DNA from: Streptomyces sp. NBC_01217 | GTDB taxonomy: Bacteria; Actinomycetota; Actinomycetes; Streptomycetales; Streptomycetaceae | Length of the DNA stretch: 64,000 nucleotides | Direction of reading: 5' to 3' | Assembly (NCBI RefSeq): GCF_035994185.1 | Contig: NZ_CP108538.1 | Span: 5,681,501 to 5,745,500 of the forward strand | Part shown: positions 8,631 through 16,437 of the stretch, in pieces | How positions within the stretch are numbered: position 1 is the first letter of the stretch | Layout of the letters: each line of letters begins with the position of its first letter | Notes under the pieces: model-generated | Database searches by the model: none | What the model saw: only the letters and a program-made list of their open reading frames with translations | Told to the model about the DNA's origin: nothing | Position numbers and translations under genes: made by a program

Positions 8631-9128
8631 TCAGCCCGTGTAGGGCTTCGCCGCGAGGATCTTCACGGTGGCCGTCCTGCCGTTCGGCAGTTCGTACTGG
8701 GCGTCGTCGCCCATGCGCTTGCCGTTCACGCCGGAGCCGAGCGGCGACTGCGGGGAGTACGTCTCGATCTCCGAGCTCGCGTACTCGCGCGAGGCGAGCA
8801 GGAAGGTCATCGTGTCGTCCGGGTCGCCGTCGAAGGCGATCGTCACCATCATGCCGGGCTCGACCACGCCGTCGTCGGCAGGCGCCTCGCCGACCTTCGC
8901 GTGCTCCAGGAGCTGGGTGAGCTGGCGCACCCGCAACTCCATCTTGCCCTGCTCCTCCTTGGCCGCGTGGTAGCCGCCATTTTCGCGGAGGTCACCTTCC
9001 TCACGGGCCGCCGCGATCTTTACGGAGATTTCCGTGCGCGCGGGACCAGACAGGTACTCCAGCTCGGCCTTGAGCTGGTTGTACGCCTCCTGCGTGAGCC
9101 AGGTGACGTTTTCGCTGGTCTGGGTCAC
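8631..9128 (-). CDS. greA: Transcription elongation factor GreA
   Basis: GreA binds the secondary channel of RNA polymerase and stimulates cleavage of backtracked RNA. The 165-residue product has the N-terminal coiled coil with the tip motif AREEGDLRENGGYHAAKEEQ (acidic Asp-Leu-Arg-Glu-Asn), followed by the C-terminal FKBP-like fold ending SPLGSGVNGKRMGD. The GTG start at 9128 is chosen because GACGAGGAG sits about six bases upstream; this gives the usual GreA length, while the upstream ATG at 9182 adds 18 atypical residues. It is single and ends at the shared hairpin. Confidence 0.96.
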   Translation of the reverse strand: MTQTSENVTWLTQEAYNQLKAELEYLSGPARTEISVKIAAAREEGDLRENGGYHAAKEEQGKMELRVRQLTQLLEHAKVGEAPADDGVVEPGMMVTIAFDGDPDDTMTFLLASREYASSEIETYSPQSPLGSGVNGKRMGDDAQYELPNGRTATVKILAAKPYTG

Positions 9129-9311
9129 AGGGTGCTCCTCGTCGGTACTGGGAATACAAAGCATCGCCCTACCCGTAAGCATGTGCCTTCACGGGTGGGC
9201 GAAACCACGAGCCTAACAATTCACCGGGAAAAGGGGGAGAAGGTAAACCGTCAGGACCACGTATGTGCAGGTCAGCGACTGCAACACCGGTTCACCGTCG
9301 GCGTGCGGCGA

Positions 9312-9728
9312 TCAGCGCGCCGCGCCGCCGTCGTCGGTGCAGCCCAGCAGCTCGACGTTGGTGGCCCTCGATGTCGTACGCAGCGACAGCACGCGGTCGA
9401 TGCGGTCCGTGCGCTCGTCGAAGCGGAAGTCCTTGCGGGCGACGTCGCTGCCGTCCTCGTGCTGCGAGCGGAGCGTGCAGTAGCCCTTGGTGCCGGTGCC
9501 CTTGCGCACCTCCAGGTGCACATCGACCCGCTCGTCCGAGACGACCTTGAACTTGATCACCTCGGCGCTGATGCCCTGGCCGGCGACATAGCCGTAACCG
9601 ATCCAGCCGACCACGCCGATGAGGACCGCGCCCAGCACCGCGCCGACGATCTTGAGCTTGCGGTCCGCGCGCTGGTCGGCGGAGCGGCCGTAGCGGTTCT
9701 CCTGAAGCGCTTCGCGCACCGCGGTCAT
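9312..9728 (-). CDS. DUF4307 single-span membrane protein
   Basis: A 138-residue actinobacterial protein: a cytoplasmic N-terminus (MTAVREALQENRYGRSAD), one membrane helix near residues 29-53 (IVGAVLGAVLIGVVGWIGYGYVAG), and an outer domain of about 85 residues with two Cys (GYCTL and LLGCT) that could form a disulfide. The ATG at 9728 has GGGAGGA nine bases upstream. The pattern matches DUF4307 proteins, which are usually encoded divergently from mca as here. Their role is not known to me; the position suggests a link to thiol or envelope stress, but that is inference. Confidence 0.85.
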   Translation of the reverse strand: MTAVREALQENRYGRSADQRADRKLKIVGAVLGAVLIGVVGWIGYGYVAGQGISAEVIKFKVVSDERVDVHLEVRKGTGTKGYCTLRSQHEDGSDVARKDFRFDERTDRIDRVLSLRTTSRATNVELLGCTDDGGAAR

Positions 9729-9755
9729 GATCGTTCCTCCCGTACCGGGGTCGGC

Positions 9756-9781
9756 GGAATTTTCCACCCCCCGGTTCGGTC
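9756..9781 (+). promoter_or_regulatory. Probable sigma-R-type promoter of mca
   Basis: GGAAT at 9756-9760 is followed after 18 bp by GTC at 9779-9781, one base off the GGAAT-N18-GTT consensus. It is about 100 bp before mca, a known member of the SigR regulon in S. coelicolor, and 28 bp upstream of the divergent DUF4307 start. Confidence 0.5.
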
Positions 9782-9879
9782 ACTATAGAAGCCCCCGCCC
9801 GCCGCCCGACCGCCACCCCACACCGACGTCCCTCCGGGACGACACCCATCGATGGCGTTCAATCACTGAGGATCGAGCT

Positions 9880-10761
9880 TTGACTGAGCAGCTGCGACTG
9901 ATGGCCGTTCACGCCCACCCCGACGACGAGTCGAGCAAGGGCGCGGCCACCATGGCCAAGTATGTGTCCGAGGGGGTGGACGTGCTGGTCGTGACCTGCA
10001 CCGGAGGCGAGCGCGGCTCCATCCTCAACCCGAAGCTCCAGGGCGATGCGTACATCGAGGAGAACATCCACGAGGTGCGCAGGAAGGAGATGGACGAGGC
10101 CCGGGAGATCCTGGGCGTCGGGCAGGAGTGGCTCGGCTTCGTCGACTCCGGCCTGCCCGAGGGCGACCCGCTTCCTCCGCTGCCCGAGGGCTGCTTCGCG
10201 CTGGAGGACGAGGAGAAGGCCGCGGGGCGTCTCGTCCGCAGCATCCGCGCGTTCCGGCCGCAGGTCGTCACGACGTACGACGAGAACGGCGGGTACCCGC
10301 ACCCCGACCACATCATGACCCACAAGATCTCGATGATCGCCTTCGACGGCGCGGCGGACACCGAGACGTTCCCCGAGTCGGAGTTCGGCCCGGCCTGGCA
10401 GCCGCAGAAGCTGTACTACAACCAGGGCTTCAACCGGCCGCGCACGGTCGCGCTGCACGAGGCGCTGCTGGCCCGCGGCCTGGAGTCCCCGTACGGCGAG
10501 TGGCTTGAGCGCTGGAAGGAGTTCGAGCGCGTCGAGCGCACGCTGACCACGTATGTTCCGTGCGCGGACTTCTTCGAGATCCGCGACAAGGCGCTGATCG
10601 CGCATGCGACGCAGATCGACCCCGACGGCGGCTGGTTCCGCGTTCCGATGGACATCCAGAAGGAGGTCTGGCCGACCGAGGAGTACGAGCTGGCGAAGTC
10701 TCTCGTCGATACCTCCCTCCCCGAGAGCGACCTCTTCGCGGGCATCCGCGACAATGCCTGA
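9880..10761 (+). CDS. mca: Mycothiol S-conjugate amidase
   Basis: Mca is a zinc amidase that cuts mycothiol-toxin conjugates to a mercapturic acid, which is exported, and GlcN-inositol, which is recycled into mycothiol. The 293-residue protein has the LmbE/PIG-L fold: the zinc motif AHPDDE (residues 12-17), a second metal region HPDHIMTHKIS near residue 150, and EWLGFVDSGLPEG typical of Mca as opposed to the deacetylase MshB. The chosen start is TTG at 9880, preceded by GAGGA eight bases upstream. The next gene overlaps its 3' end. Confidence 0.95.
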   Translation: MTEQLRLMAVHAHPDDESSKGAATMAKYVSEGVDVLVVTCTGGERGSILNPKLQGDAYIEENIHEVRRKEMDEAREILGVGQEWLGFVDSGLPEGDPLPPLPEGCFALEDEEKAAGRLVRSIRAFRPQVVTTYDENGGYPHPDHIMTHKISMIAFDGAADTETFPESEFGPAWQPQKLYYNQGFNRPRTVALHEALLARGLESPYGEWLERWKEFERVERTLTTYVPCADFFEIRDKALIAHATQIDPDGGWFRVPMDIQKEVWPTEEYELAKSLVDTSLPESDLFAGIRDNA

Positions 10762-11008
10762 TATGTACGCGACCCAGGCACTGACCCATCTCGTCCCTCT
10801 CGCCAAGGAGGTCGACGACAACAAGGTGACCCCCGGCGTTCTCGGCTTCATCGTCTTCGCGGCGCTCGCCGCGGGCGTGTGGCTGCTCATGAAGTCCATG
10901 AACCGTCACATGGGCAAGGTCGACTTCGAGGAGGCCCCGGACCCGGCTGCGGCGCCGGGTGACGGCGCCCCCGCGGGGGCGGGGGCGGGGTCCGCGAGGC
11001 GGAAGTAG
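10754..11008 (+). CDS. Small single-span membrane protein downstream of mca
   Basis: An 84-residue protein with one membrane helix (VLGFIVFAALAAGVWLLMKSM, about residues 29-49) and an Asp/Glu/Ala/Gly/Pro-rich C-terminal tail ending SARRK. The ATG at 10754 overlaps the mca stop by eight bases; an in-frame ATG at 10763 immediately after the stop is an equally good choice, and neither has a clear ribosome site. Translation is therefore probably coupled to mca. No function is known to me. Confidence 0.7.
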   Translation: MPDMYATQALTHLVPLAKEVDDNKVTPGVLGFIVFAALAAGVWLLMKSMNRHMGKVDFEEAPDPAAAPGDGAPAGAGAGSARRK

Positions 11009-11133
11009 GCGCGGGGCGGTACGAGGCAGCCGGTGGCTGCCACGTCCGCCACGCGTTGACCTGGCGTGTTGTGGCCGGCTGAGGTCAGCGATGGCCTCGA
11101 TCGCCGGACGGGCCGGTCATGAACCGGTGGCCG

Positions 11134-14100
11134 TCAGCCGATCCGTACGCCCATGACCTCCCTTGCGTGGCGTGTGGGGGTCATGCCCAGGCGCCATGCC
11201 TGCCAGCCGTCCTCCAGGTCCACACCGCGGTTCAGCACCACGGTGTACGCCTCCGCGCAGTCCTCCAGCTTGCCGTCGCGCGTCGGGTGGGCGGCCCGGA
11301 GCAGGTCGGCCAGTTCCTGCTGGGCCACCGCCGTGCCCACCTCGCTGCCGCCCGGCGACGCGTACGGCAGCAGCGTGCAGCGCAGGAAACGGGCCCAGTC
11401 CGCGCCCCGTGTGTCGCCGTAGGAGTCGAACAGCTCCGCCGCCTCGCCGCACAGCTCCAGCGCCTGCGGTGCGCGGTTGTTGCCCGCGTCGATCAGGGCC
11501 AGCTCCAGGCACGTCCACGCCTCGCCGTGGGCCACGCCGATGCGCCGGAAGTCGGCCCGGGCATCGGCCAGCAGCTGGCGGGCGAAGCCGGAGTTGCGGA
11601 GGTTCCCGGTCTGCGCGGCCCGCTGGTCGCGGGTGACCCGGCCCGAGTGGTGCCGGGCGCACGCCAGCCCGTACGTGTCCCGCATCCGGGAGAACATCGT
11701 GCGGGCCCGCTCCAGCTGCCGCACCGCCCCGTCGGTGTCGCCGTTCTCCTCCAGGGCCTGGCCCAGGTAGTACAGCGTCCACGCCTCGCCGCGCGCGTCC
11801 TCGTTGTCGCGGTGGCGGGCCAGGGCGTCGTTCAGCTGCCCGACCGCGGGGGCCGGGTCGCCGTCCAGCAGCCGGGCGCGGGCCAACTGGGTCAGCGCCC
11901 ACGCCTCGCCGCGCTCGTCGCGCGTACGGCCGTACAGGTCCAGGGCCGTACGCAGCGCGTCCTCGGCCCGCTCCACATCGCCCGTCCGCAGCAGGGTCTG
12001 GCCCAGCTGGAACTGCGTCCACGCCTCGCCGTGCAGCGACTCGCCCTCCCGGTGCAGGGCCAGCGCGGTGTCCAGGAGCGCCAGGGCCCGGGCCGGATGC
12101 GCCAGGTCGCGCTCCACGGCGGCCAGGGCGTGCAGCGACCAGGCGCGGTCCTCGGCCTGCTCGTCGGAGGACTGCAGCTCGATCGCCTCGCGCAGCCGTG
12201 CCCCCGCCTCGGTCAGATTGCCCTGGTGGTGCAGGGTGATGCCGAGCGAGCAGAGCGCCAGCGCCGTGCCCGCCTCGTTCTGTGCCTCGCGGTAGAGCCC
12301 GACGACCGACGACAGCGTGGTGCGGGCCTTGTCCAGCTCGCCGAGCTGACGGGCCGCGATGCCGGTGCGCCACTGCACGGACCGCTCCAGCAGTCCCTTG
12401 TCCACGGCCTGCGTCAACTCGCTGATCTCGCCCAGCCGGTAGAGGTCGCCGCGCAGCAGGCAGTAGTCGCACAGCGCGCCCAGCAGATCCAGTACGGCGC
12501 CCTGGTCGACGCCCTCCGCGTGCCGCAGCGCCGACGTGATGAAGCTCGACTCCTCGTCCAGCCAGCGCAGCGCCGCGTCCAGCGAACCGAAGCCGTGCGA
12601 GCCGAACTGCCCGGCCCGGGTGGACATCTTGCCGTCCACCATGCGGATCACGGCACCGGCGAGATCCGCGTAGTTCCGGATCAGCCGCTCCTGGGCCGCG
12701 GTACGGTCGGCCGCCTCCTCCTCGTCCCGCAGCCGGGCCAGGGCGAAGCCCCGTACGAGATCGTGCAGCCGGTAGCGCGAGCCCCGCACATGGTCCAGGA
12801 GCCCCGCCCCGGCCAGGGCCTTCAGCAGCCGCTCGGCCTCCTGCTCGTCGGCCGAGAGCAGCGCGGCGGCCGCCGCGGCGCCCAGGCTGGCCCGCCCGGC
12901 GAGCGCGAGCCGGCGCAGCAGCCGCCGCGCCTGTTCGGACTGGTCGGTGTAGCGCAGCCACAGCGCCCGTTCGACCGGTGCGACCGGCCCGTACGCGGCG
13001 AGACCGGCGGCGAGCGTGTCCCGGGTGCGCGAGCCGAGCGAGGAGCCCGCTATGCGCAGCGCCAGCGGCAGCCCGCCGCACAGCTCGGTGACGGTGTCCG
13101 TCGACCGGGAGTCGTACGGACCCTCCTCCTGTGCCTCGGCCGCCTCGCGCAGCAGCTCCTCCGCGCCCGCCGCGTCCAGCGCGCCGACCGGCAGCTGATG
13201 GACCCGGGCCGGGATGTCGGCGGGCAGTTCCAGGGGCTCACGGGCGGTGACGAGGACGAGGCTGTCGGAACGCTCGGGGACCAGCGTGCGGACCTGGGCC
13301 GCGTCGCCCGCGTCGTCGAGGACGATCGTCACCGGGGTGCCGGTCAGATGCCGGTGGTACAGCTCGCTCAGCCGCCGCACCTGCTGCTCGGCGGAGTCCC
13401 TTCCCCGGGGGCCCGGTCCCCCTCGGCCGGGGGAGCCGCCGTCGCGGAACAGCAGCTGCTCGCGGGGTGCGCCGAGCCGGTTCAGCAGATGCAGCAGCGC
13501 GTCCCGCGTCGGCAGCGGGGCCTCCCCGGCCACATTGCCGCGCAGGTCCACCACGCAGGCGCCCCGGAACTGGTCCTTCAGGCTGTGCGCCGCCCGTACC
13601 GCGAGCGTGGTGCGCCCGGAGCCGGGCGTGCCGTGCAGGACGACGACGGTCGGCCTGGTCTCCGTCGACGCGCGGCCCTCGCGCACCCACCGCGCGATCT
13701 GCGCCAGCTCGGCCCGCCGCCCGGCGAACGGCGCGTCGGCGGCGGGCAGATGGCCGAAGGACTGGTCGAGCACGGCGCGCATCCGGGCCGCCGCGCTGCG
13801 GTCCCCTCCGCGCAGCTGCGGGGAGGTCCGCGACTGCGCGGGGATCTTCTTCGCCGCGGTGCGCGACGAGGGGCTGAGCATCCGCTGCTGGTCGAGGAAC
13901 GGGCGTATGCCCCGTACCTCCAGCGCCGCCAGCCACTGCAGCCGCAGCTGTTCGGCGCCGCCGGGCTGTCCGAGCGCGGCCGCCCGCCGGTGGGCTGCGG
14001 GCCAGTGCGATGCGGTGACCTTGGCGACGGTCGTCGTGGCCCCCGCGAGGGCCACGACGGCGCCCGCGCCGAGGGCCGGCCCCGTCGCCGTACCGAACGC

Positions 14101-14391
14101 GACATCCGCGCCGAAGGCGGCGACCGCGGCAACTCCGGTGACCAGCAGGGGAGTTCCCAGGGCCGTGCGGCTGAACCGCCGCGACAGCGGCTGCCGTCCG
14201 GCCTCCGCCGCGTCCAGCGCCTGGAGATACGCGGCGTACTCGTCGGCCGCGCCCGCCGCGAGGGAATCGAGTGCGGCCCGCCCGCGCGCCGTCAGCGCAC
14301 CGGCGTCGGCCCGCCCGCCCGAGCGCCGTACCTCTTCCTCGACGGCGCGTACCAACAGCCGTTCGGCTTCCGCCCGATGGCTGTCCCGCAT
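11134..14391 (-). CDS. STAND-type NB-ARC/TPR ATPase with N-terminal membrane region
   Basis: A 1085-residue protein. Order: a helical N-terminus, two hydrophobic segments around residues 79-122, then an NB-ARC-type ATPase. Its P-loop is GTPGSGRT near residue 253, its Walker B is TIVLDDAG, its sensor region is SLVLVTAREPLEL, and GGLPLALRIAG is the GLPL motif of STAND proteins. A winged-helix-like segment follows (YRLHDLVRGFALARL). From about residue 600 to the end it is TPR repeats (for example GEAWTQFQLGQTLLRTGD and GEAWTLYYLGQALEENGD). The domain order is that of AfsR/SARP-type regulators without a SARP DNA-binding domain. It would act as a nucleotide-switched sensor or scaffold at the membrane. 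Target unknown. It is divergent from the remnant at 14517. Confidence 0.85.
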   Translation of the reverse strand: MRDSHRAEAERLLVRAVEEEVRRSGGRADAGALTARGRAALDSLAAGAADEYAAYLQALDAAEAGRQPLSRRFSRTALGTPLLVTGVAAVAAFGADVAFGTATGPALGAGAVVALAGATTTVAKVTASHWPAAHRRAAALGQPGGAEQLRLQWLAALEVRGIRPFLDQQRMLSPSSRTAAKKIPAQSRTSPQLRGGDRSAAARMRAVLDQSFGHLPAADAPFAGRRAELAQIARWVREGRASTETRPTVVVLHGTPGSGRTTLAVRAAHSLKDQFRGACVVDLRGNVAGEAPLPTRDALLHLLNRLGAPREQLLFRDGGSPGRGGPGPRGRDSAEQQVRRLSELYHRHLTGTPVTIVLDDAGDAAQVRTLVPERSDSLVLVTAREPLELPADIPARVHQLPVGALDAAGAEELLREAAEAQEEGPYDSRSTDTVTELCGGLPLALRIAGSSLGSRTRDTLAAGLAAYGPVAPVERALWLRYTDQSEQARRLLRRLALAGRASLGAAAAAALLSADEQEAERLLKALAGAGLLDHVRGSRYRLHDLVRGFALARLRDEEEAADRTAAQERLIRNYADLAGAVIRMVDGKMSTRAGQFGSHGFGSLDAALRWLDEESSFITSALRHAEGVDQGAVLDLLGALCDYCLLRGDLYRLGEISELTQAVDKGLLERSVQWRTGIAARQLGELDKARTTLSSVVGLYREAQNEAGTALALCSLGITLHHQGNLTEAGARLREAIELQSSDEQAEDRAWSLHALAAVERDLAHPARALALLDTALALHREGESLHGEAWTQFQLGQTLLRTGDVERAEDALRTALDLYGRTRDERGEAWALTQLARARLLDGDPAPAVGQLNDALARHRDNEDARGEAWTLYYLGQALEENGDTDGAVRQLERARTMFSRMRDTYGLACARHHSGRVTRDQRAAQTGNLRNSGFARQLLADARADFRRIGVAHGEAWTCLELALIDAGNNRAPQALELCGEAAELFDSYGDTRGADWARFLRCTLLPYASPGGSEVGTAVAQQELADLLRAAHPTRDGKLEDCAEAYTVVLNRGVDLEDGWQAWRLGMTPTRHAREVMGVRIG

Positions 14392-14516
14392 GTGCGTCCC
14401 CCTCCGGATACGACATCTGCAACTGCCCCTGCTGTCATCGCCGCCCAGTCTCCTGCGTACGGCGCGTCAGCGCGAGAGAGCGATGCGATCAACCGGGCCC
14501 GGGAGAGGACGTGGGT

Positions 14517-14684
14517 ATGCCGAATCGCCTGGACCGTGAGACTTCCCCGTACCTCCTCCGGCATGCCGACGATCCCGTCGACCGCCGGCCCCGGCCGCCC
14601 GAGGCCTTCGAGGAGGCGTGGAGGCACAACGTGCCGGTGCTGCTCGGCGTCGGGTACGCGGGCCGCCACTGGCACCGAGTAGAT
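14517..14684 (+). pseudogene. Decayed 5' fragment of a DUF255/thioredoxin-fold gene
   Basis: From ATG at 14517, with a GAGAGGA ribosome site, about 56 codons match the N-terminus of the full gene at 27447: SPYLLRHADDPVD here against [13 protein letters not shown] there, and NVPVLLGVGYAGRHWH against the VGYASCHWCH expected of the family. The frame is open but key residues have decayed: three Trp codons of the DWWPW motif are now Arg codons, and both Cys of CHWC are gone. Homology ends just after the CACTGG hexamer at 14668. This is the Streptomyces-like original 5' end, left behind when the downstream segment arrived. Confidence 0.75.
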
Positions 14685-14804
14685 GAAGGCAACCAGGTGG
14701 CACAGACCACCGAAGGTGATCACTGTGGCGGCCCTGCCATGCTGTTTGGCCGGGTTCCGGTGGGAGCCGGTGCGGCCGGCGGGGCAGTGGACCCGGAGGG
14801 CCGA

Positions 14805-15290
14805 TCACGGGCTGTCGAGTGCGGGCGGCCGGGGCGTGACCGAGTCGTCGAGGGATACCCGCGTGCGGGCGAGCAGTGTCTCCAAGTCGGTCAGCTGGCC
14901 GGCGTCGAGGGCTCCGAAGACGTGCCGCAGAGCCTGTCGGCCGGTCTGCTCGCCGGCCGCGAGAGCTGACCGTCCCTTGTCCGTCAGGTCGACGGTCTTG
15001 CGGCGTCGGTCGGTGGGATCGGTGGCGCGGGTGATCAGGCGGAGGCGTTCGAGAGCCTCGACGGTCTGGGTCACCGAGCGCGGTGCCCGGCCGAGTGCCT
15101 CGGCGAGTTCCGACTGGTGCATGGCGCCGTGCCGGGCGAGCAGCTGGAGCAGCTTGGTTCGGGACAGCGACAGTCCTGCGGTGGCCATGTGCTGGTCGAC
15201 CGCACTCCTGGCCTGATGGGCGACGGTCAGGAAGCGCAGGCCCACGTCGGCAGGGTCGGGGCTGTTCAGCGGTGTTTCGCGCTCACTCAT
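14805..15290 (-). CDS. MarR-family transcriptional regulator
   Basis: A 161-residue winged-helix repressor-type protein: dimerisation helices at both ends, a recognition helix in RAPRSVTQTVEALERLRLI, and the wing RATDPTDRRRKTVDLT. It is divergent from the short-chain dehydrogenase gene with 41 bp between starts. That gap and the neighbouring start codon hold a 14-bp perfect palindrome, the expected operator for a MarR dimer. It probably represses both itself and the dehydrogenase and is released by a small aromatic ligand, as is usual for the family. No Cys residues are present, so direct thiol oxidation sensing is unlikely. Confidence 0.92.
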   Translation of the reverse strand: MSERETPLNSPDPADVGLRFLTVAHQARSAVDQHMATAGLSLSRTKLLQLLARHGAMHQSELAEALGRAPRSVTQTVEALERLRLITRATDPTDRRRKTVDLTDKGRSALAAGEQTGRQALRHVFGALDAGQLTDLETLLARTRVSLDDSVTPRPPALDSP

Positions 15291-15316
15291 GGTGTCGAGT
15301 ATCGTCGCACAAAGAA

Positions 15317-15336
15317 TTGATGAGGTACCTCATGAA
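15317..15336. promoter_or_regulatory. MarR operator palindrome over the SDR start codon
   Basis: ATGAGGTACCTCAT at 15320-15333 is a perfect 14-bp palindrome; extended to 20 bp it matches at 18 positions. It covers the ribosome site and start codon of the dehydrogenase and lies 26 bp before the MarR start, so a bound dimer would block both genes. Confidence 0.7.
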
Positions 15337-16216
15337 TGGACTGATGGTGAACCGACCCCTCGCTGTGATCACCGGTGCTACGTCCGGACTGGGCCGGATC
15401 ACGGCTCTGGAAATGGCACGCCGCGGCTACCGGCTGGGCATCGTGGCGCGCTCCGAGACGAAGTCGCAAGCACTGTTGGACGAACTGAAGAACGTGGCCG
15501 ACGACGTTCGGGCCGACGTCTTCTTCGCCAACCTCTCCCTGGTCGGCGAGGCCCGTCGGGTGGGACGGGAGATCGCCTCGCGGTACGGTCGGCTGGACGT
15601 ACTGGTCAACAACGCGGGTCTGCACGCCTTCCATCAGCGCGTCACAGCCGAGGGCCTGGCGGAAATGACTGCGGTGAACTATCTCGCCCCGTTCGCGCTC
15701 ACCCTGCAGCTGACCAGCACGCTTCTGGCATCCGCCCCGGCGCGGATCGTGAACGTCGCCTCGGAGGCCGCCCGGCAGGCCGGCAGCATCACTCCCGCTA
15801 CGGACCTGCGGAACACCGCACCGTACACGCGGCGCGAGTCGATGGCGCTGTACGGCCGCACGAAGTTGATGACGATCATGTGGACCCAGGAGCTGGCTCG
15901 GCGTCTTGACGCCACGAAGGTCACCGTGAACTGCTGCGACCCCGGCTTCAACGCCACCGGTCTGGGACGGGACCTGCCCGGCTCCGCCGTGCTGCAGCGC
16001 GTGCTGAACACACTCCGGGTGGGAGATCCGCGCCGGGGCGCCGGGATCATTGTGCGCCTCGTGACCGACCCGGCGTTCGCACAGACCAGTGGGGGTTATC
16101 TCTCCGTGCGCGACGCCGAGCCGCTGCAGTGCCCTGAGCCCGGACGTGGCGAGCAGGTGCAGCGACGACTGTGGTCGGAGACGGTGTCCTTGCTCGACGG
16201 CCTGGGCGCTGCGTAG
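15332..16216 (+). CDS. Short-chain dehydrogenase/reductase
   Basis: A 294-residue SDR enzyme. It has the Rossmann NAD(P) motif TGATSGLG near residue 17, the NNAG motif (VLVNNAGLHAF), a catalytic Tyr-x-x-x-Lys (ALYGRTKLM) and the later CCDPGFNATGLGR segment. Arg after the second strand (IVARSETK) suggests NADP preference. Sequence features resemble the retinol-dehydrogenase-like SDRs that reduce aldehydes or ketones; the substrate is unknown. ATG at 15332 has GAGG seven bases upstream; an in-frame ATG at 15320 is the alternative. Control by the divergent MarR protein is likely. Confidence 0.92.
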   Translation: MNGLMVNRPLAVITGATSGLGRITALEMARRGYRLGIVARSETKSQALLDELKNVADDVRADVFFANLSLVGEARRVGREIASRYGRLDVLVNNAGLHAFHQRVTAEGLAEMTAVNYLAPFALTLQLTSTLLASAPARIVNVASEAARQAGSITPATDLRNTAPYTRRESMALYGRTKLMTIMWTQELARRLDATKVTVNCCDPGFNATGLGRDLPGSAVLQRVLNTLRVGDPRRGAGIIVRLVTDPAFAQTSGGYLSVRDAEPLQCPEPGRGEQVQRRLWSETVSLLDGLGAA

Positions 16217-16276
16217 CACTGCCCACGACAGGTCCGCGGGCGCGCGGCCCTGTCCCCCTTCGGCGACGGGCGGATC

Positions 16277-16314
16277 CGGTACCGCCGTACCGAATCACCG
16301 GTACTGCGGTACCG
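16277..16314. promoter_or_regulatory. Tandem GGTAC-N4-GTACC operators upstream of the MMPL operon
   Basis: GGTAC-CGCC-GTACC at 16278-16291 and GGTAC-TGCG-GTACC at 16300-16313 are two inverted repeats whose starts are 22 bp apart, two helical turns. Together they also form a 16-bp hairpin (16277-16292 with 16299-16314, one mismatch). They are 125 bp before the MMPL start. The likely binder is the NarL-type response regulator of the same operon. Confidence 0.6.
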
Positions 16315-16437
16315 CCCGGTGCCGGCATTGCGTCCGGTGGTAGCTGCCGACGGCTTTCCCCGTTCTCTACGTTGAGGCTCCGGGCTCGCATCGGCCCGTG
16401 ACCGAACGTCTTCTTCTCCTCATGGGAGTACCTTTTC

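Noticed and set aside
14683..15216. Plus-strand open frame antisense to the MarR gene
   Set aside because: The minus strand encodes an unmistakable MarR winged helix; this frame is Arg/Ser-rich shadow sequence.
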